Origin: Kribbella sp. ALI-6-A
GTDB taxonomy: Bacteria > Actinomycetota > Actinomycetes > Propionibacteriales > Kribbellaceae
Assembly (NCBI RefSeq): GCF_001984195.1
Contig: NZ_MTQN01000012.1
Location: 2,108,001-2,172,000 of the forward strand
Length of the DNA: 64,000 bases
Direction: 5' to 3'
Notes under the pieces: model-generated
What the model was told of the DNA's origin: nothing
The model's input: only the letters and a program-made list of their open reading frames with translations
Databases searched by the model: none
Made by a program: the position numbers and the translations under genes
Shown: in pieces, positions 1 to 8,914 of the stretch
How positions within the stretch are numbered: the first letter of the stretch is position 1
How the letters are laid out: every line of letters begins with the position of its first letter

Positions 1-207
1 CGGATCATGAAGCGCTACGCCAAGATCGCGGGCAACGGCAACACCGGCCGCTTCCTGGCGCCAGGAACGGCGACCGGGATCAGGCTGCGCAACTGGTTCC
101 TCGGCTCGCGGATGTTTTTGCTGATGACCAAGTACACCGACAAGGCCGCGAACGACATCGACCTGCGGGACTACCCGGCGCTGGTGGTCGCCTCGTCGCC
201 GAGCTGA
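1..207 (+). CDS. C-terminal end of a probable FAD-dependent monooxygenase (partial)
   Basis: The reading frame is open from the first base and stops at TGA 205-207, so only the last 68 codons are visible and the true start lies outside the window. The tail (RNWFLGSRMF, then KYTDKAANDIDLRDYP) resembles the C-terminus of PHBH-type FAD-dependent monooxygenases, which hydroxylate small aromatic or polyketide substrates. The Rossmann and FAD motifs would lie upstream and cannot be checked. The gene is convergent with the aldose epimerase, whose stop is 20 bp away. The function call rests on similarity remembered for a short tail and is tentative. Confidence 0.45.
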   Translation, partial: RIMKRYAKIAGNGNTGRFLAPGTATGIRLRNWFLGSRMFLLMTKYTDKAANDIDLRDYPALVVASSPS

Positions 208-226
208 CCACCAGCGGCGGCGCTGT

Positions 227-1438
227 CTACTTGGTGCCGAAGGAGTAGACCGTCCGGGAGGTGTAGGTCTGGCCGGGGCGCAGGACCGTGGACGGGAAGT
301 TCGGCTGGTTGGGGGAGTCGGGGAAGTGCTGGGTCTCGAAGGCGAACGCGTCGCCCTGCCGGTACGACTTGTTGCCGATGCCCTGGAACGTGCCGTCGAG
401 GAAGTTGCCGCTGTAGAACTGCGCGCCCGGCTCGGCCGTGTGCACGGTGACGGTCCGGCCGCTGTCCGGCTCCCAGAAGCGCGCCGCGAAGCGCAGGCCG
501 TCGCGGCCGGGCTTCCCGCCGAGCACGAAGTTGTGGTCGTAGCCGCGCCCGATCACCAGCTGCGGGTGGTCGTCGCGCAGCCGCTTCCCGATCGCCGTCG
601 GCCGGCGGAAGTCGAACGGCGTCCCGGCGACGGACGCGATCTCGCCGGTCGGGATCAGCCCGGAGTCCACCGGTGTGTACGACGGGGCGTTCAGCTCCAG
701 GACGTGGCCCTCGATCGATCCGCTGCCCTCGCCGGCCAGGTTGAAGTAGACGTGGTTGGTCAGGTTCAGCACGGTCGGCTTGCCGGCCACGGTCGCGTGG
801 TAGTCGATCCGCAGGTCGTCGTCGGTGTCGAGCGTGTAGGTGACGGTGGTGGTCAGTGTGCCGGGGAAGCCCATCTCGCCGTCCGGACTGACGTAGCTGA
901 ACGCGACGCCGACGTGCGACGGGGTCTGCACGACCTTCGCCGTCCACACCCGCTTGTCGAAGCCGGTGGTGCCGCCGTGCAAGGCGTTCTCGCCGTCGTT
1001 GACGGGGATCTGGTAGCTCTGCCCGTCGATCGAGAACCGGCCCTTCGCGATCCGGTTGCCGTACCGGCCGATGGTCGCGCCGAAGTACGGGCTGAGCTTC
1101 GCGTAGTCCGGCAGGTTGTCGAAGCCGAGGCTGATGTTCTCGGTCTGGCCCCGGCGGTCCGGGGTCTCAACCCGCTGGATGGTCGCGCCCCATGTCAGCA
1201 TCGAGACGGTCACCCGCCCGTTGCCGAAGGTGTAGACGTCGACCTTCTCCCCTTGCGGGGTGGTGCCGAAGGGGTCCTTGCGGATGGACAGGCGGCCGTG
1301 GTGTGAACCCATGGACGTGACTGTAGTAGCCGTCGGCTGGGCGCCGGCCGAACTGGTCAGGGCACCGGCCGCGGCGGCGCCGAGGCCGAGCGCTCCGGCG
1401 GCGCGGAGGACGTGGCGACGAGGCAGGTGGTCTGGCAT
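227..1438 (-). CDS. Tat-exported aldose 1-epimerase (mutarotase)
   Basis: Aldose 1-epimerases interconvert the alpha and beta anomers of free hexoses such as galactose and glucose. The 403-residue product starts with a twin-arginine signal (RRHVLRAAG, then an Ala-rich hydrophobic stretch), so it should be folded before export. The family signatures are present: NALHGG near residue 115, LTNHVYFNLAG with the catalytic histidine, YDHNFVL, and EPGAQFYSGNF with the catalytic glutamate. The ATG at 1438 was chosen because AGGAG lies just upstream; the open frame continues further but only as non-homologous sequence. Export implies work on sugars released outside the cell. A LacI-type operator-like site lies 35-48 bp upstream. 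Confidence 0.9.
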   Translation of the reverse strand: MPDHLPRRHVLRAAGALGLGAAAAGALTSSAGAQPTATTVTSMGSHHGRLSIRKDPFGTTPQGEKVDVYTFGNGRVTVSMLTWGATIQRVETPDRRGQTENISLGFDNLPDYAKLSPYFGATIGRYGNRIAKGRFSIDGQSYQIPVNDGENALHGGTTGFDKRVWTAKVVQTPSHVGVAFSYVSPDGEMGFPGTLTTTVTYTLDTDDDLRIDYHATVAGKPTVLNLTNHVYFNLAGEGSGSIEGHVLELNAPSYTPVDSGLIPTGEIASVAGTPFDFRRPTAIGKRLRDDHPQLVIGRGYDHNFVLGGKPGRDGLRFAARFWEPDSGRTVTVHTAEPGAQFYSGNFLDGTFQGIGNKSYRQGDAFAFETQHFPDSPNQPNFPSTVLRPGQTYTSRTVYSFGTK

Positions 1439-1472
1439 GTGCTCTCCTCGATCGGTGGGGGCGGTGGCCGGC

Positions 1473-1486
1473 GAGAGCGTTCTCAC
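1473..1486 (-). promoter_or_regulatory. LacI-family operator-like dyad upstream of the aldose epimerase
   Basis: The minus strand reads GTGAGAACGCTCTC, an imperfect dyad around a central CG, 35 bp before the epimerase start. It matches the site before the GH3 gene (8798-8811) at 12 of 14 positions and resembles the CebR-type operator TGGGAGCGCTCCCA known from actinobacterial cellobiose regulators. Regulation by a LacI-family repressor is inferred; no such gene is in the window. Confidence 0.5.
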
Positions 1487-1651
1487 GCCGACCCGGGCAC
1501 TGTAAGCACCGGCGTCCGGTGTTTGCCAGAGTTCGTCACTGTTCGAATTCGTCCGATGACTCAACGGTGCAGGCGACCCGTGACCGGATCGGTCCGCCTC
1601 GGGGCGCGATGATGCCTGGCGGCCGGGCCGTCGTCCGGCGAGGCTGGAGGC

Positions 1652-2251
1652 ATGACACAGACAGCGCTGATCGTGATCGACGTCCAGGAGTCTTTCCGGG
1701 TCCGGCCGAACTGGCAGGCCGTGAACCACCCCGACATCGCCGACCGGGTCGGCCGCCTGGTCCGCAGCGCGCGCGACCGCGGAGATCTGGTCGTGTGGAT
1801 CCTGCACACCGAGCCCGGAACGGGCGGCGTGTTCGACCCGGCGTCCGGCCACGTGCGGTTGATCGAAGGGCTGGAGCCGATCGAGGGGGAGCCGGTGCTC
1901 ACCAAGACCTCGCACAACGCCTTCACCACCACGAATCTCCAGCAGTTGCTCGTCCAGCGCGGCATCCGTGAGTTGGTGATCAGCGGGATCCGGACCGAGC
2001 AGTGCTGCGAGACGACCACCCGGGTCGCGTCCGATCTCGGGTACGACGTGGTGTTCGTGACCGAGGCGACCGCCACGACGCCGTTGCCGCACTGGACGCT
2101 GCCGGCCGACGCGTCGCTGGAAGAGGTGCTCGCCGACCCGCGGACGCTGTCACCCGAGGTGATCACCGAGCGGACCGAGTACGCGCTGGCGGGACGGTTC
2201 GCCACCATCCGGACGCTCGACGAGCAGGCCGGACTGCTCGTGGGATCCTGA
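1652..2251 (+). CDS. Isochorismatase-family cysteine hydrolase
   Basis: A 199-residue single-domain member of the isochorismatase/nicotinamidase superfamily, whose members hydrolyse C-N or ether bonds with an Asp-Lys-Cys triad. Visible are the N-terminal TALIVIDVQESF with the catalytic Asp, the lysine in PVLTKTSHNAF, and GIRTEQCCETTTR with the nucleophilic cysteine. GGAGG sits immediately upstream of the ATG. The next gene, a GlxA-type regulator, begins 7 bp after the stop, so the two are probably co-transcribed, a common pairing. The substrate cannot be told from sequence, and a role in menaquinone metabolism is not implied by the superfamily name. Confidence 0.85.
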   Translation: MTQTALIVIDVQESFRVRPNWQAVNHPDIADRVGRLVRSARDRGDLVVWILHTEPGTGGVFDPASGHVRLIEGLEPIEGEPVLTKTSHNAFTTTNLQQLLVQRGIRELVISGIRTEQCCETTTRVASDLGYDVVFVTEATATTPLPHWTLPADASLEEVLADPRTLSPEVITERTEYALAGRFATIRTLDEQAGLLVGS

Positions 2252-2258
2252 CCGGATC

Positions 2259-3179
2259 ATGCGCAAGGTCGTGTTCTTCCTCGTCCCTCGGCTGCATCTG
2301 CTCGACCTCGCGGGGCCGGCGCAGGTGTTCTCGACGGCGGCCGATCTCGGATATCCGTACCAGCTGCACTACGTGGCCGAGGCCGGCGAGGTCAGCACCG
2401 CGCAAGGTGTTCCGGTCAGGGCGCAGGTGGACTGGCCGGCGCTCGGCCGGGACGACCTGATCGTCGTACCGGGGTGGCGGTCGCCGCGGTTGTCGCCGCG
2501 GCCGCCGATCTCGGCGCGGACCAAACAGGTACTGCGGACCCATCACGCGGGTGGTGGATCGGTGGCGAGCGTGTGCTCGGGCGCCGACGCGCTCGGCGCC
2601 GCCGGTCTGCTCGACGGCCGGCGCTACACCACCCACCACGACCTGACCGAGGAGCTCGCGGCGCGGTACCCGAAGGCGAGCATCGTGCGCGACGTCCTCT
2701 ACGTCGTGGACGAGCGGGTGATCACGTCGGCCGGTATCGCCAGCGGGATCGATCTCGCACTGCACCTGGTCGCGATCCAGCACGGCGCGGTCGCGGCGGC
2801 CCGGGTCGCCCGCGAGATGGTCGTCTACGCCCGGCGCAACGGCGACGAGCTCCAGGAGAGCGCGATGCTGCGCCACCGGGGACATCTCAGCGATCTCGCC
2901 CACCGGGTCCAGGACGTCATCGACAGCCGGTACGCCGAACGCCTGCCGCTCGCCGAGCTGGCCCGTTCGGTCGGGGTCAGCGAGCGCACCCTCACCCGTG
3001 TCTTCACCACGGCCACCGGCCTCACGCCGCTGCGCTACCAGCAACTCCTCCGCCTCGAACGCGCCGAACACCTGATCGCCCACGGCTCCACCGTCGACGC
3101 CGCCGCGCGGATCGTCGGCTTCGAGGACCCTCGCATGCTCCGCCGGCTGCGCTCCCGGGCTCCCGCCGCCACGGCCTGA
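2259..3179 (+). CDS. GlxA-type transcriptional regulator (DJ-1/PfpI domain plus AraC HTH)
   Basis: A 306-residue protein with an N-terminal DJ-1/PfpI-like domain (about 1-170, with VASVCSGADALGAAGLL at the nucleophile elbow) and a C-terminal AraC-type double helix-turn-helix (about 205-300: LPLAELARSVGVSERTLTRVF, split here from its continuation TTATGLTPLRYQQLLRLERA). Regulators of this layout often control adjacent hydrolase or catabolic genes. It follows the isochorismatase-like gene by 7 bp, so it may regulate that gene. The ligand is unknown. Confidence 0.85.
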   Translation: MRKVVFFLVPRLHLLDLAGPAQVFSTAADLGYPYQLHYVAEAGEVSTAQGVPVRAQVDWPALGRDDLIVVPGWRSPRLSPRPPISARTKQVLRTHHAGGGSVASVCSGADALGAAGLLDGRRYTTHHDLTEELAARYPKASIVRDVLYVVDERVITSAGIASGIDLALHLVAIQHGAVAAARVAREMVVYARRNGDELQESAMLRHRGHLSDLAHRVQDVIDSRYAERLPLAELARSVGVSERTLTRVFTTATGLTPLRYQQLLRLERAEHLIAHGSTVDAAARIVGFEDPRMLRRLRSRAPAATA

Positions 3180-3305
3180 GCGGCCGGGGGTGGGGTTAGA
3201 CCCACCCATCAGGGGGAGCTGCGTCTCCTGAGATTCCAGCGCCGGATCGGCAGGCTCTTGGGTGCGGGCAGAGCGCCCGGGCGGGGTCGTCGAGAGGGCT
3301 GGAAG

Positions 3306-5465
3306 ATGAGCAGGGGATCAGTGACCGTTCGGGTCGCGCGGTGGAGCGCCACCCATCCATGGCGGGCGATCGGCTTGTGGCTGATCCTCGTCGCCGTCGC
3401 GGTCGGGTTGTCCGTGATGGTTCCGAAGCAGCAGACCAAGGCAGCCGACACCTGGGTCGGCCAGTCCGGGCAGGCCGCCGAGATGATCCAGCAGGCCGGG
3501 CTCGGCGACAAGCCGAGCGAAACGGTGCTGATCACCGATCCGGACGGTCGGCTCGATCGGGCCGAGGCGGCCAAGGCCTTGCGCCAGCTCGAGCAGAAGA
3601 TGACCGGCATCGCCGCGGTGAGCACCGTCGGCGCTCCGATCTGGGCCGAGAACGGCAAGGCGGCGTTGCTGCCGATCGAGCTGAAGGGCAGCGCCGACGA
3701 CGCCGCCGACAACGTCGACCAGCTGGTCGCCGCGACCGCCGACGTCCAGAAGGAGAACCAGAACCTCAGCATCCAGCAGACCGGCAGCGCGTCGCTCGAC
3801 GCCGGCATCTGGAAGCAGGTGGGCAGCGATCTGGCCAAGGCCGAGAAGCTCAGCCTGCCGATCACGTTCGCGCTGATGCTGCTGGCGTTCGGCGCGCTGA
3901 TCGCGGCCGGGATTCCGGTGCTGCTGGCCATCTCCGCGGTCGGTGCCGCGCTCGGGTTCTACGCGCCGCTGTCCTACCTGTTCCCCGACGGCGGCTCGGT
4001 CGCGAACGTGGTGCTGCTGATCGGCATGGCGGTCGGCGTCGGCTACTCCTTGTTCTACCTCAAGCGCGAACGTGAGGAACGCCGCCGCGGCCACGGCACC
4101 GTCGACGCGATCGAGATCGCCGCTGCCACGTCGGGACACTCGGTGGTCGTCTCCGGCATCGCGGTGATCGTCTCGATGGCAGGCCTGTACGTCGCCCAGG
4201 ACCCCGTCTTCTCGTCGATGGCCACGGCAACCATCGTCGTCGTCGCGGTCGCGGTCATCGGTTCGCTCACCGTCCTGCCCGCGCTGCTGGCCAAGCTCGG
4301 CCACCGCGTCGACCGCCCGCGCGTTCCGCTCCTGTGGCGCCTCAACCGTCGGATCGGCCCCGGCGGGATCAGCCGCCGCCTGCTCGCCCCGGTGCTGCGC
4401 TTCCCCAAGATCGCGCTGCTCGTCTCGGTGCTGGCGATCGTCGCGCTCGCCGTCCCGGCGTTCGGCATGAAGACCGAGCCGGGTGGTCTGAGCACGCTGC
4501 CGCAGAGCATCCCCGAGGTGAAGACGATGCAGCAGCTGCAGGCCAACTTCCCGTCCCAGGGCATGGCGTACGACGTGGTTGCGCGCAGCAACGACGGCGA
4601 GGCGCCGGTCGCCGCGTTGACCGCGCTGCAGCGCACAGCCGTCGCCAGTGGCAAGTTCGTCGTCACGCCGGGCCAGCAGGTCCGGAGCTCGGGCGACACC
4701 GCCGTCCTGTCACTGGTCTCGGTCCGGCCCGACACCAGCGACGACGCCAGGATCGCGCTGGGCGAACTGCGCGACGATCTGGTGCCGAAGGCGTTCGCGG
4801 CCGGATCGGGCAGCACCTGGGCCGTCGGTGGGGAGACCGCGGACTCGATCGACTACGGGCAGAACCAGCGCGACAAGCTGCCGTACGTGATCGGCTTCGT
4901 ACTGATCCTGACGCTGGTGATGATGGCCATCACGTTCCGCAGCCTGGCGATCGCCCTGGTCACGACCGCGCTCAACCTGGCCTCGGTCGGGGCCTGCTTC
5001 GGGGCGCTCGCGCTGGTCTTTCAGCGCACCTGGGCCGAAGGGCTGCTGGACTTCACCTCGCCCGGCTTCATCGTGTCGTGGATCCCGCTGTTCCTGTTCG
5101 TGATCCTGATCGGGCTGTCGATGGACTACCACGTGTTCGTGCTCAACCGGATCCGCGAAGGGGTGCGGGACGGGCTGAGCCCGAAGGAGGCGGTCCGCAA
5201 GGGCATCACCGAGTCGGCCGGGGTGGTGACCAGCGCGGCCGCGGTGATGGTCTCGGTGTTCGCGGTCTTCGCGACGCTCGGCATGATCGAGATGAAGCAG
5301 ATGGGCGTCGGCCTGGCGGTCGCCGTCCTGATCGACGCGACGCTGGTCCGGATCGTCATGCTGCCGTCGATCCTGGTCCTGCTCGGTCGCAGGGCCTGGT
5401 GGCCCACCAAGTTGTCAGCGGCCACTGTCGAGCCGACGCCGGAGCGTGAACTGGTCACGGCCTGA
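3306..5465 (+). CDS. MMPL/RND-family membrane transporter
   Basis: A 719-residue integral membrane protein with the duplicated MMPL topology: TM1 at about 18-38, a periplasmic-side loop to about 175, five clustered TM segments to about 350, TM7 near 375-395, a second loop, and a final TM cluster from about 530. The second half carries GLSMDYHVFVLNRIREG, the conserved Asp-Tyr region tied to proton coupling in this family. Actinobacterial MMPL proteins export lipids or drugs. The ATG at 3306 is preferred over an in-frame start 48 bp upstream because the protein then begins as in relatives. It is convergent with the GH3 gene and shares a terminator with it. Confidence 0.88.
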   Translation: MSRGSVTVRVARWSATHPWRAIGLWLILVAVAVGLSVMVPKQQTKAADTWVGQSGQAAEMIQQAGLGDKPSETVLITDPDGRLDRAEAAKALRQLEQKMTGIAAVSTVGAPIWAENGKAALLPIELKGSADDAADNVDQLVAATADVQKENQNLSIQQTGSASLDAGIWKQVGSDLAKAEKLSLPITFALMLLAFGALIAAGIPVLLAISAVGAALGFYAPLSYLFPDGGSVANVVLLIGMAVGVGYSLFYLKREREERRRGHGTVDAIEIAAATSGHSVVVSGIAVIVSMAGLYVAQDPVFSSMATATIVVVAVAVIGSLTVLPALLAKLGHRVDRPRVPLLWRLNRRIGPGGISRRLLAPVLRFPKIALLVSVLAIVALAVPAFGMKTEPGGLSTLPQSIPEVKTMQQLQANFPSQGMAYDVVARSNDGEAPVAALTALQRTAVASGKFVVTPGQQVRSSGDTAVLSLVSVRPDTSDDARIALGELRDDLVPKAFAAGSGSTWAVGGETADSIDYGQNQRDKLPYVIGFVLILTLVMMAITFRSLAIALVTTALNLASVGACFGALALVFQRTWAEGLLDFTSPGFIVSWIPLFLFVILIGLSMDYHVFVLNRIREGVRDGLSPKEAVRKGITESAGVVTSAAAVMVSVFAVFATLGMIEMKQMGVGLAVAVLIDATLVRIVMLPSILVLLGRRAWWPTKLSAATVEPTPERELVTA

Positions 5466-5471
5466 CAGCAA

Positions 5472-5508
5472 AACAGCGGGGTCCGGTGCTGCACCGGACC
5501 CCGCTGTT
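5472..5508. terminator. Bidirectional terminator between the MMPL and GH3 genes
   Basis: An 18-bp perfect inverted repeat, arms 5472-5489 and 5491-5508, with one central base. The arms end in AA/TT next to a GC-rich stem. It fills the gap between two convergent stop codons (5465 and 5516), so it can terminate transcripts from both sides. Confidence 0.85.
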
Positions 5509-5515
5509 CGTCGTG

Positions 5516-8500
5516 CTACTTCAGCTTGTACGCCGCCGCCAGCTTGGCGATCGCACCGCTCAGGTCACCGCTGAGCGCCAGGTGCTCGGCGTCCGCGGTG
5601 AGCTTGGACACCGGCTCGTCCAGGTTCTGGCCGATCTCGTCCTGGGCGATCCAGCGGGCCGCCGCGACAACCGCGTCGTCCTCGGCGAAGCCGTCGACCC
5701 GGCTGCGCTGCAACGACTTGCCGGCCTGGCCGAGCGCGACCAGCGCGGTTGTTGCCTGCGGCCCGGACCAGTCCTTCACCCGCAGGGCGATGTCGATCGA
5801 GATCGCCGCGACCAGCGCGTTCGGGTCCAGCAATCCCTTGCGCAGCAGGACGGTCTTCGCGTCGACCAACTTCTGCCGGGCCGCCGCCTGCGTGGTCAGA
5901 CCCCAGCCGTACGGGTACTGCGGGTCGTACGACGCGTCGCCGACGTTGATCGGCTGCTGCGCCTCGGTCTTCGGCCAGGTCACCGGGAGCCGCCCGCTGA
6001 ACGGCTGCTTGCCGAACAGCACATCCGCGACGCCCGCGCCCTCGGTGCCGGGCAGCCACGAGGCGACCAGCGCGTCGATCTCGCCGAGCTGATCCGCGAC
6101 CACCTGCGGCCGGCCGGAGACGACCAGGACGACGCACTTCATCGCCGCGCAGACCTTGTCGACCGCGGCCTTGTCGGCGTCGCTGAGCAGCAGGTCGTGG
6201 CCGTTGCCGACGTCACCGATTCCCTCGGCGTACGGGCGTTCGCCGACCACGACGACGCCGACGTCGTGGCCGTCGAGCGGCGCCGAGGCGTCCTGGCTGA
6301 AGGTTGCCGCCGGCACGTTCTGCCGGATGCCGTCGAGGATCGTCGTACCGGTCGTGGTCGCGCCCGATCCGCCCTGCCAGCTGATGCTCCAGCCGCCGAG
6401 CTGGTTGCCCAGGTCGTTGGCGTTGCTGCCGGCCACGTACACCTTCGCGCTGCTCTTCAGCGGCAGCACGTTGCCGTCGTTCTTCAGCAGCACCTGGGAC
6501 TTGGCCGCGGCCTCGCGACCGACCGCCCGGTGCTTCGCGCCGCCGATCTCGCTCAGCTTGCTGGTGTCGGCGTACGGGTGCTCGAACAGGCCGAGCTTGA
6601 ACTTCTGCTCCAGGATCCGGCGGACCGCGTCGTCGACCCGGGCCTGGCTGACCCGGCCCTCGGTCACCTCGGTGGTCAGGCCCTGGGTGAACTCCTGGTA
6701 CCGGGTCGGCACCATGATCATGTCCAGCCCGGCGTTGATCGAGGTCCGGATGTCGCTGGCGTAGTCGCCCGGCAGCTGGTCGATCGCCTGCCAGTCGGAG
6801 ATCACGAAGCCGTCGAAGCCCATCCGGTCCTTCAGCACGCCGTTGATCAGCTCGGCGTGCCCGTGCATCTTCACCGCGGGCTTGTCGTCGCCGATGATGT
6901 CCACGCTGGAGTACGACGGCATCACGGTCCCGACGCCGAGATCGACCGAGGTCTGGAACGGGTCGAGGTGGATCGCCTCGAGCTGCTGCCGGGTCACTTC
7001 GGTGACGCCCTGGTCGATGGTGTAGGAGCCGGTGGTGGACGAGCCGTACGTCGTACCACCGTCGCCGACGTAGTGCTTGGCACTGGCCAGCACCTTGGTG
7101 TTCTGCTTCAGCTGGCTGCCGTCGGCCTTGCCCTGCATGCCGGTGATCACGGTCGCCATCGCCTTGACCAGCGCCGGGTCCTCGCCGAAGCCCTCGTACG
7201 AACGGCCCCAGCGATCGTCGCGCACGACGCAGACGCAGGGCGCGAAGTCCCACGGGATGCCGGTCGCGCGGACCTCGGTCGCGGTCACCTCACCGGTCCG
7301 CCGGGACAGGTCCGGGTCGCGGGTCGCGCCCAGGCCGATGTTGTGCGGCAGGATCGTCGCACCGATCACGTTGTTGTGCCCGTGCACCGCGTCGACGCCG
7401 TAGATCAGCGGGATCTGCAGCCGGGTGGCCTGCGCGTTGAGCTGGAAGGTGTCGATCATCGCGGCCCAGGACGCCGGGGTGTTCGGGGTCGGCACCGAGC
7501 CGCCACCGGACAGCAGCGAGCCGAGCGCGTACGTCGCGATGTCGGACTTCGTCCGGACCGCGTTGCGCTCCGCCTGGGTCATCTGGCCGACCTTCTCGGC
7601 CAGCGTCATCCGGCCGAGCAGGTCCTTGACCCGGGTCTTCACCGGGAGCTTGCTGTTCAGGTACGGCAGGTCGTGCGCGTTGATCACGACGACCGGCTGG
7701 CTCGCCGGAGCCTTCGCGCCGGTCACGGTCAACTCGACCGGGATCGTCTCGGCGGCCTCGGCCGACTTGTCCTTGCGGGTGACCACCTGGACGGTGTGCG
7801 ACGTTCCGGACGGCGTACCGGCCGGGAAGGTGAACGCGCCGGAGACCGGGTTGTAGTCGTCGGCGCCCGCCGTACCGGTGCCGCTGCGGAAGTCGACGGT
7901 GACCGGCTCCTCCAGCGGGACTGCGCCGGTGGTGGCGACCGACACCTTGACCTGCGCCGTACCGCCCTCGTCGACCGGGTAGACGCCGGCGTCGGTGACC
8001 ACGCTCGCCTTCAGCGCCGGGTCGGCCTTGCCGAAGACCTCGACCTGGTCGATCGCGAACTCACCGGGCGAGCCGACCGGCATCGTGAACGCGTAACCCC
8101 ACATCTGGGTCAGGCCGAGCACCTGGTCGATGCCGCCGACCGGCTGGTAGTCGCCGCGATAGGCCAGGTCGCTGAACGGGATCTCGACCAGGTGCCAGCC
8201 CTGCCAGTCGTCGGTGAAGCTGGTGTTCCACAGCTCCGACGCCTCGGCGTTCGCGCCACCGTCCTTGATCTCGAAGAAGATCCGCTTGCCCGACCCCGGC
8301 GGCAGCGGCGCGGTGTTCTGCCCGTACCACCAGAACCGGATCCCCTTGTACGCCGACCAGTTGCCCGGGTTCTGGTCGAAGGTCACGTCGTGACTGAACC
8401 CGCCGTACCCGCTGATGTTGTAGGTCCCGTGCAGGACCTTCTCGCCGACCGGCGCGTCGTCCCGCGCCTGCAGCTGCATCGTCGGCGGGTCGTCGGCGTC

Positions 8501-8698
8501 ACTGCCCCACCCGAAGATCCCCGGGTTCGGCGGCGACGCGAACGGCTCCGCCCCCTCGAACGCCGCCAGCACGGTCGGCTCCGGATCGTCGGCCGCTGCC
8601 TGCGACGCCACCCCCAACGGCAGCAACCCCGCCAGCAGCGCCGACACCGTCACCACCACCGTCCGCCGCGACAGACGCTTACCTGGCCACCTGGGCAT
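5516..8698 (-). CDS. Secreted multidomain GH3 exo-beta-glucanase / beta-glucosidase
   Basis: A 1060-residue secreted enzyme: signal peptide (1-36, ending AAADD), a CBM11-like beta-sandwich (about 40-225), a Calx-beta-like domain (about 230-340), then the two GH3 catalytic domains from about 350. KHYVGDGGTTYG and GFVISDWQAIDQL (nucleophile Asp) match the ExoP and barley ExoI branch of GH3, and VGERPYAEGIGD carries the candidate acid/base Glu, so exo-action on beta-1,3/1,4-glucans is likely. After the GH3 fold a helical tail of about 120 residues follows, where many GH3 enzymes have FnIII or a binding module; I do not recognise it. A LacI-type operator-like site lies about 100 bp upstream. Confidence 0.9.
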   Translation of the reverse strand: MPRWPGKRLSRRTVVVTVSALLAGLLPLGVASQAAADDPEPTVLAAFEGAEPFASPPNPGIFGWGSDADDPPTMQLQARDDAPVGEKVLHGTYNISGYGGFSHDVTFDQNPGNWSAYKGIRFWWYGQNTAPLPPGSGKRIFFEIKDGGANAEASELWNTSFTDDWQGWHLVEIPFSDLAYRGDYQPVGGIDQVLGLTQMWGYAFTMPVGSPGEFAIDQVEVFGKADPALKASVVTDAGVYPVDEGGTAQVKVSVATTGAVPLEEPVTVDFRSGTGTAGADDYNPVSGAFTFPAGTPSGTSHTVQVVTRKDKSAEAAETIPVELTVTGAKAPASQPVVVINAHDLPYLNSKLPVKTRVKDLLGRMTLAEKVGQMTQAERNAVRTKSDIATYALGSLLSGGGSVPTPNTPASWAAMIDTFQLNAQATRLQIPLIYGVDAVHGHNNVIGATILPHNIGLGATRDPDLSRRTGEVTATEVRATGIPWDFAPCVCVVRDDRWGRSYEGFGEDPALVKAMATVITGMQGKADGSQLKQNTKVLASAKHYVGDGGTTYGSSTTGSYTIDQGVTEVTRQQLEAIHLDPFQTSVDLGVGTVMPSYSSVDIIGDDKPAVKMHGHAELINGVLKDRMGFDGFVISDWQAIDQLPGDYASDIRTSINAGLDMIMVPTRYQEFTQGLTTEVTEGRVSQARVDDAVRRILEQKFKLGLFEHPYADTSKLSEIGGAKHRAVGREAAAKSQVLLKNDGNVLPLKSSAKVYVAGSNANDLGNQLGGWSISWQGGSGATTTGTTILDGIRQNVPAATFSQDASAPLDGHDVGVVVVGERPYAEGIGDVGNGHDLLLSDADKAAVDKVCAAMKCVVLVVSGRPQVVADQLGEIDALVASWLPGTEGAGVADVLFGKQPFSGRLPVTWPKTEAQQPINVGDASYDPQYPYGWGLTTQAAARQKLVDAKTVLLRKGLLDPNALVAAISIDIALRVKDWSGPQATTALVALGQAGKSLQRSRVDGFAEDDAVVAAARWIAQDEIGQNLDEPVSKLTADAEHLALSGDLSGAIAKLAAAYKLK

Positions 8699-8797
8699 GG
8701 GCGACTCCTAGCTCTCAGCACAGGTGCCTCACACCCGCGTCGGGCCCGATGCTCAGCCCTCCCGAACCCCCGGTCAAGACCCCGCCGGTTCCGGAAC

Positions 8798-8811
8798 TAG
8801 AGCGCTCTCAC
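8798..8811 (-). promoter_or_regulatory. LacI-family operator-like dyad upstream of the GH3 gene
   Basis: The minus strand reads GTGAGAGCGCTCTA; the core AGAGCGCTCT is a perfect 10-bp palindrome. It lies 100-113 bp upstream of the GH3 start and matches the site before the aldose epimerase at 12 of 14 positions. It is close to the CebR-type consensus TGGGAGCGCTCCCA. The start of the divergent epimerase/dehydratase gene is 103 bp away on the other side, so that gene could also be affected. Confidence 0.55.
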
Positions 8812-8914
8812 GCACCGAGACCGCCGACCGGGACGACGTGGGTCAGGTATGGGCTGAGATCATCGACCCCATGCCGACCGCATCCTGGCTGCACGGACAG
8901 AGAGTCCTGGGTCG

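Noticed and set aside
5486..8800. 1104-codon open frame opposite the GH3 gene
   Set aside because: Its translation is Arg/Val/Asp-rich low-complexity sequence produced by third-position GC bias; the GH3 frame has clear domains and a signal peptide.
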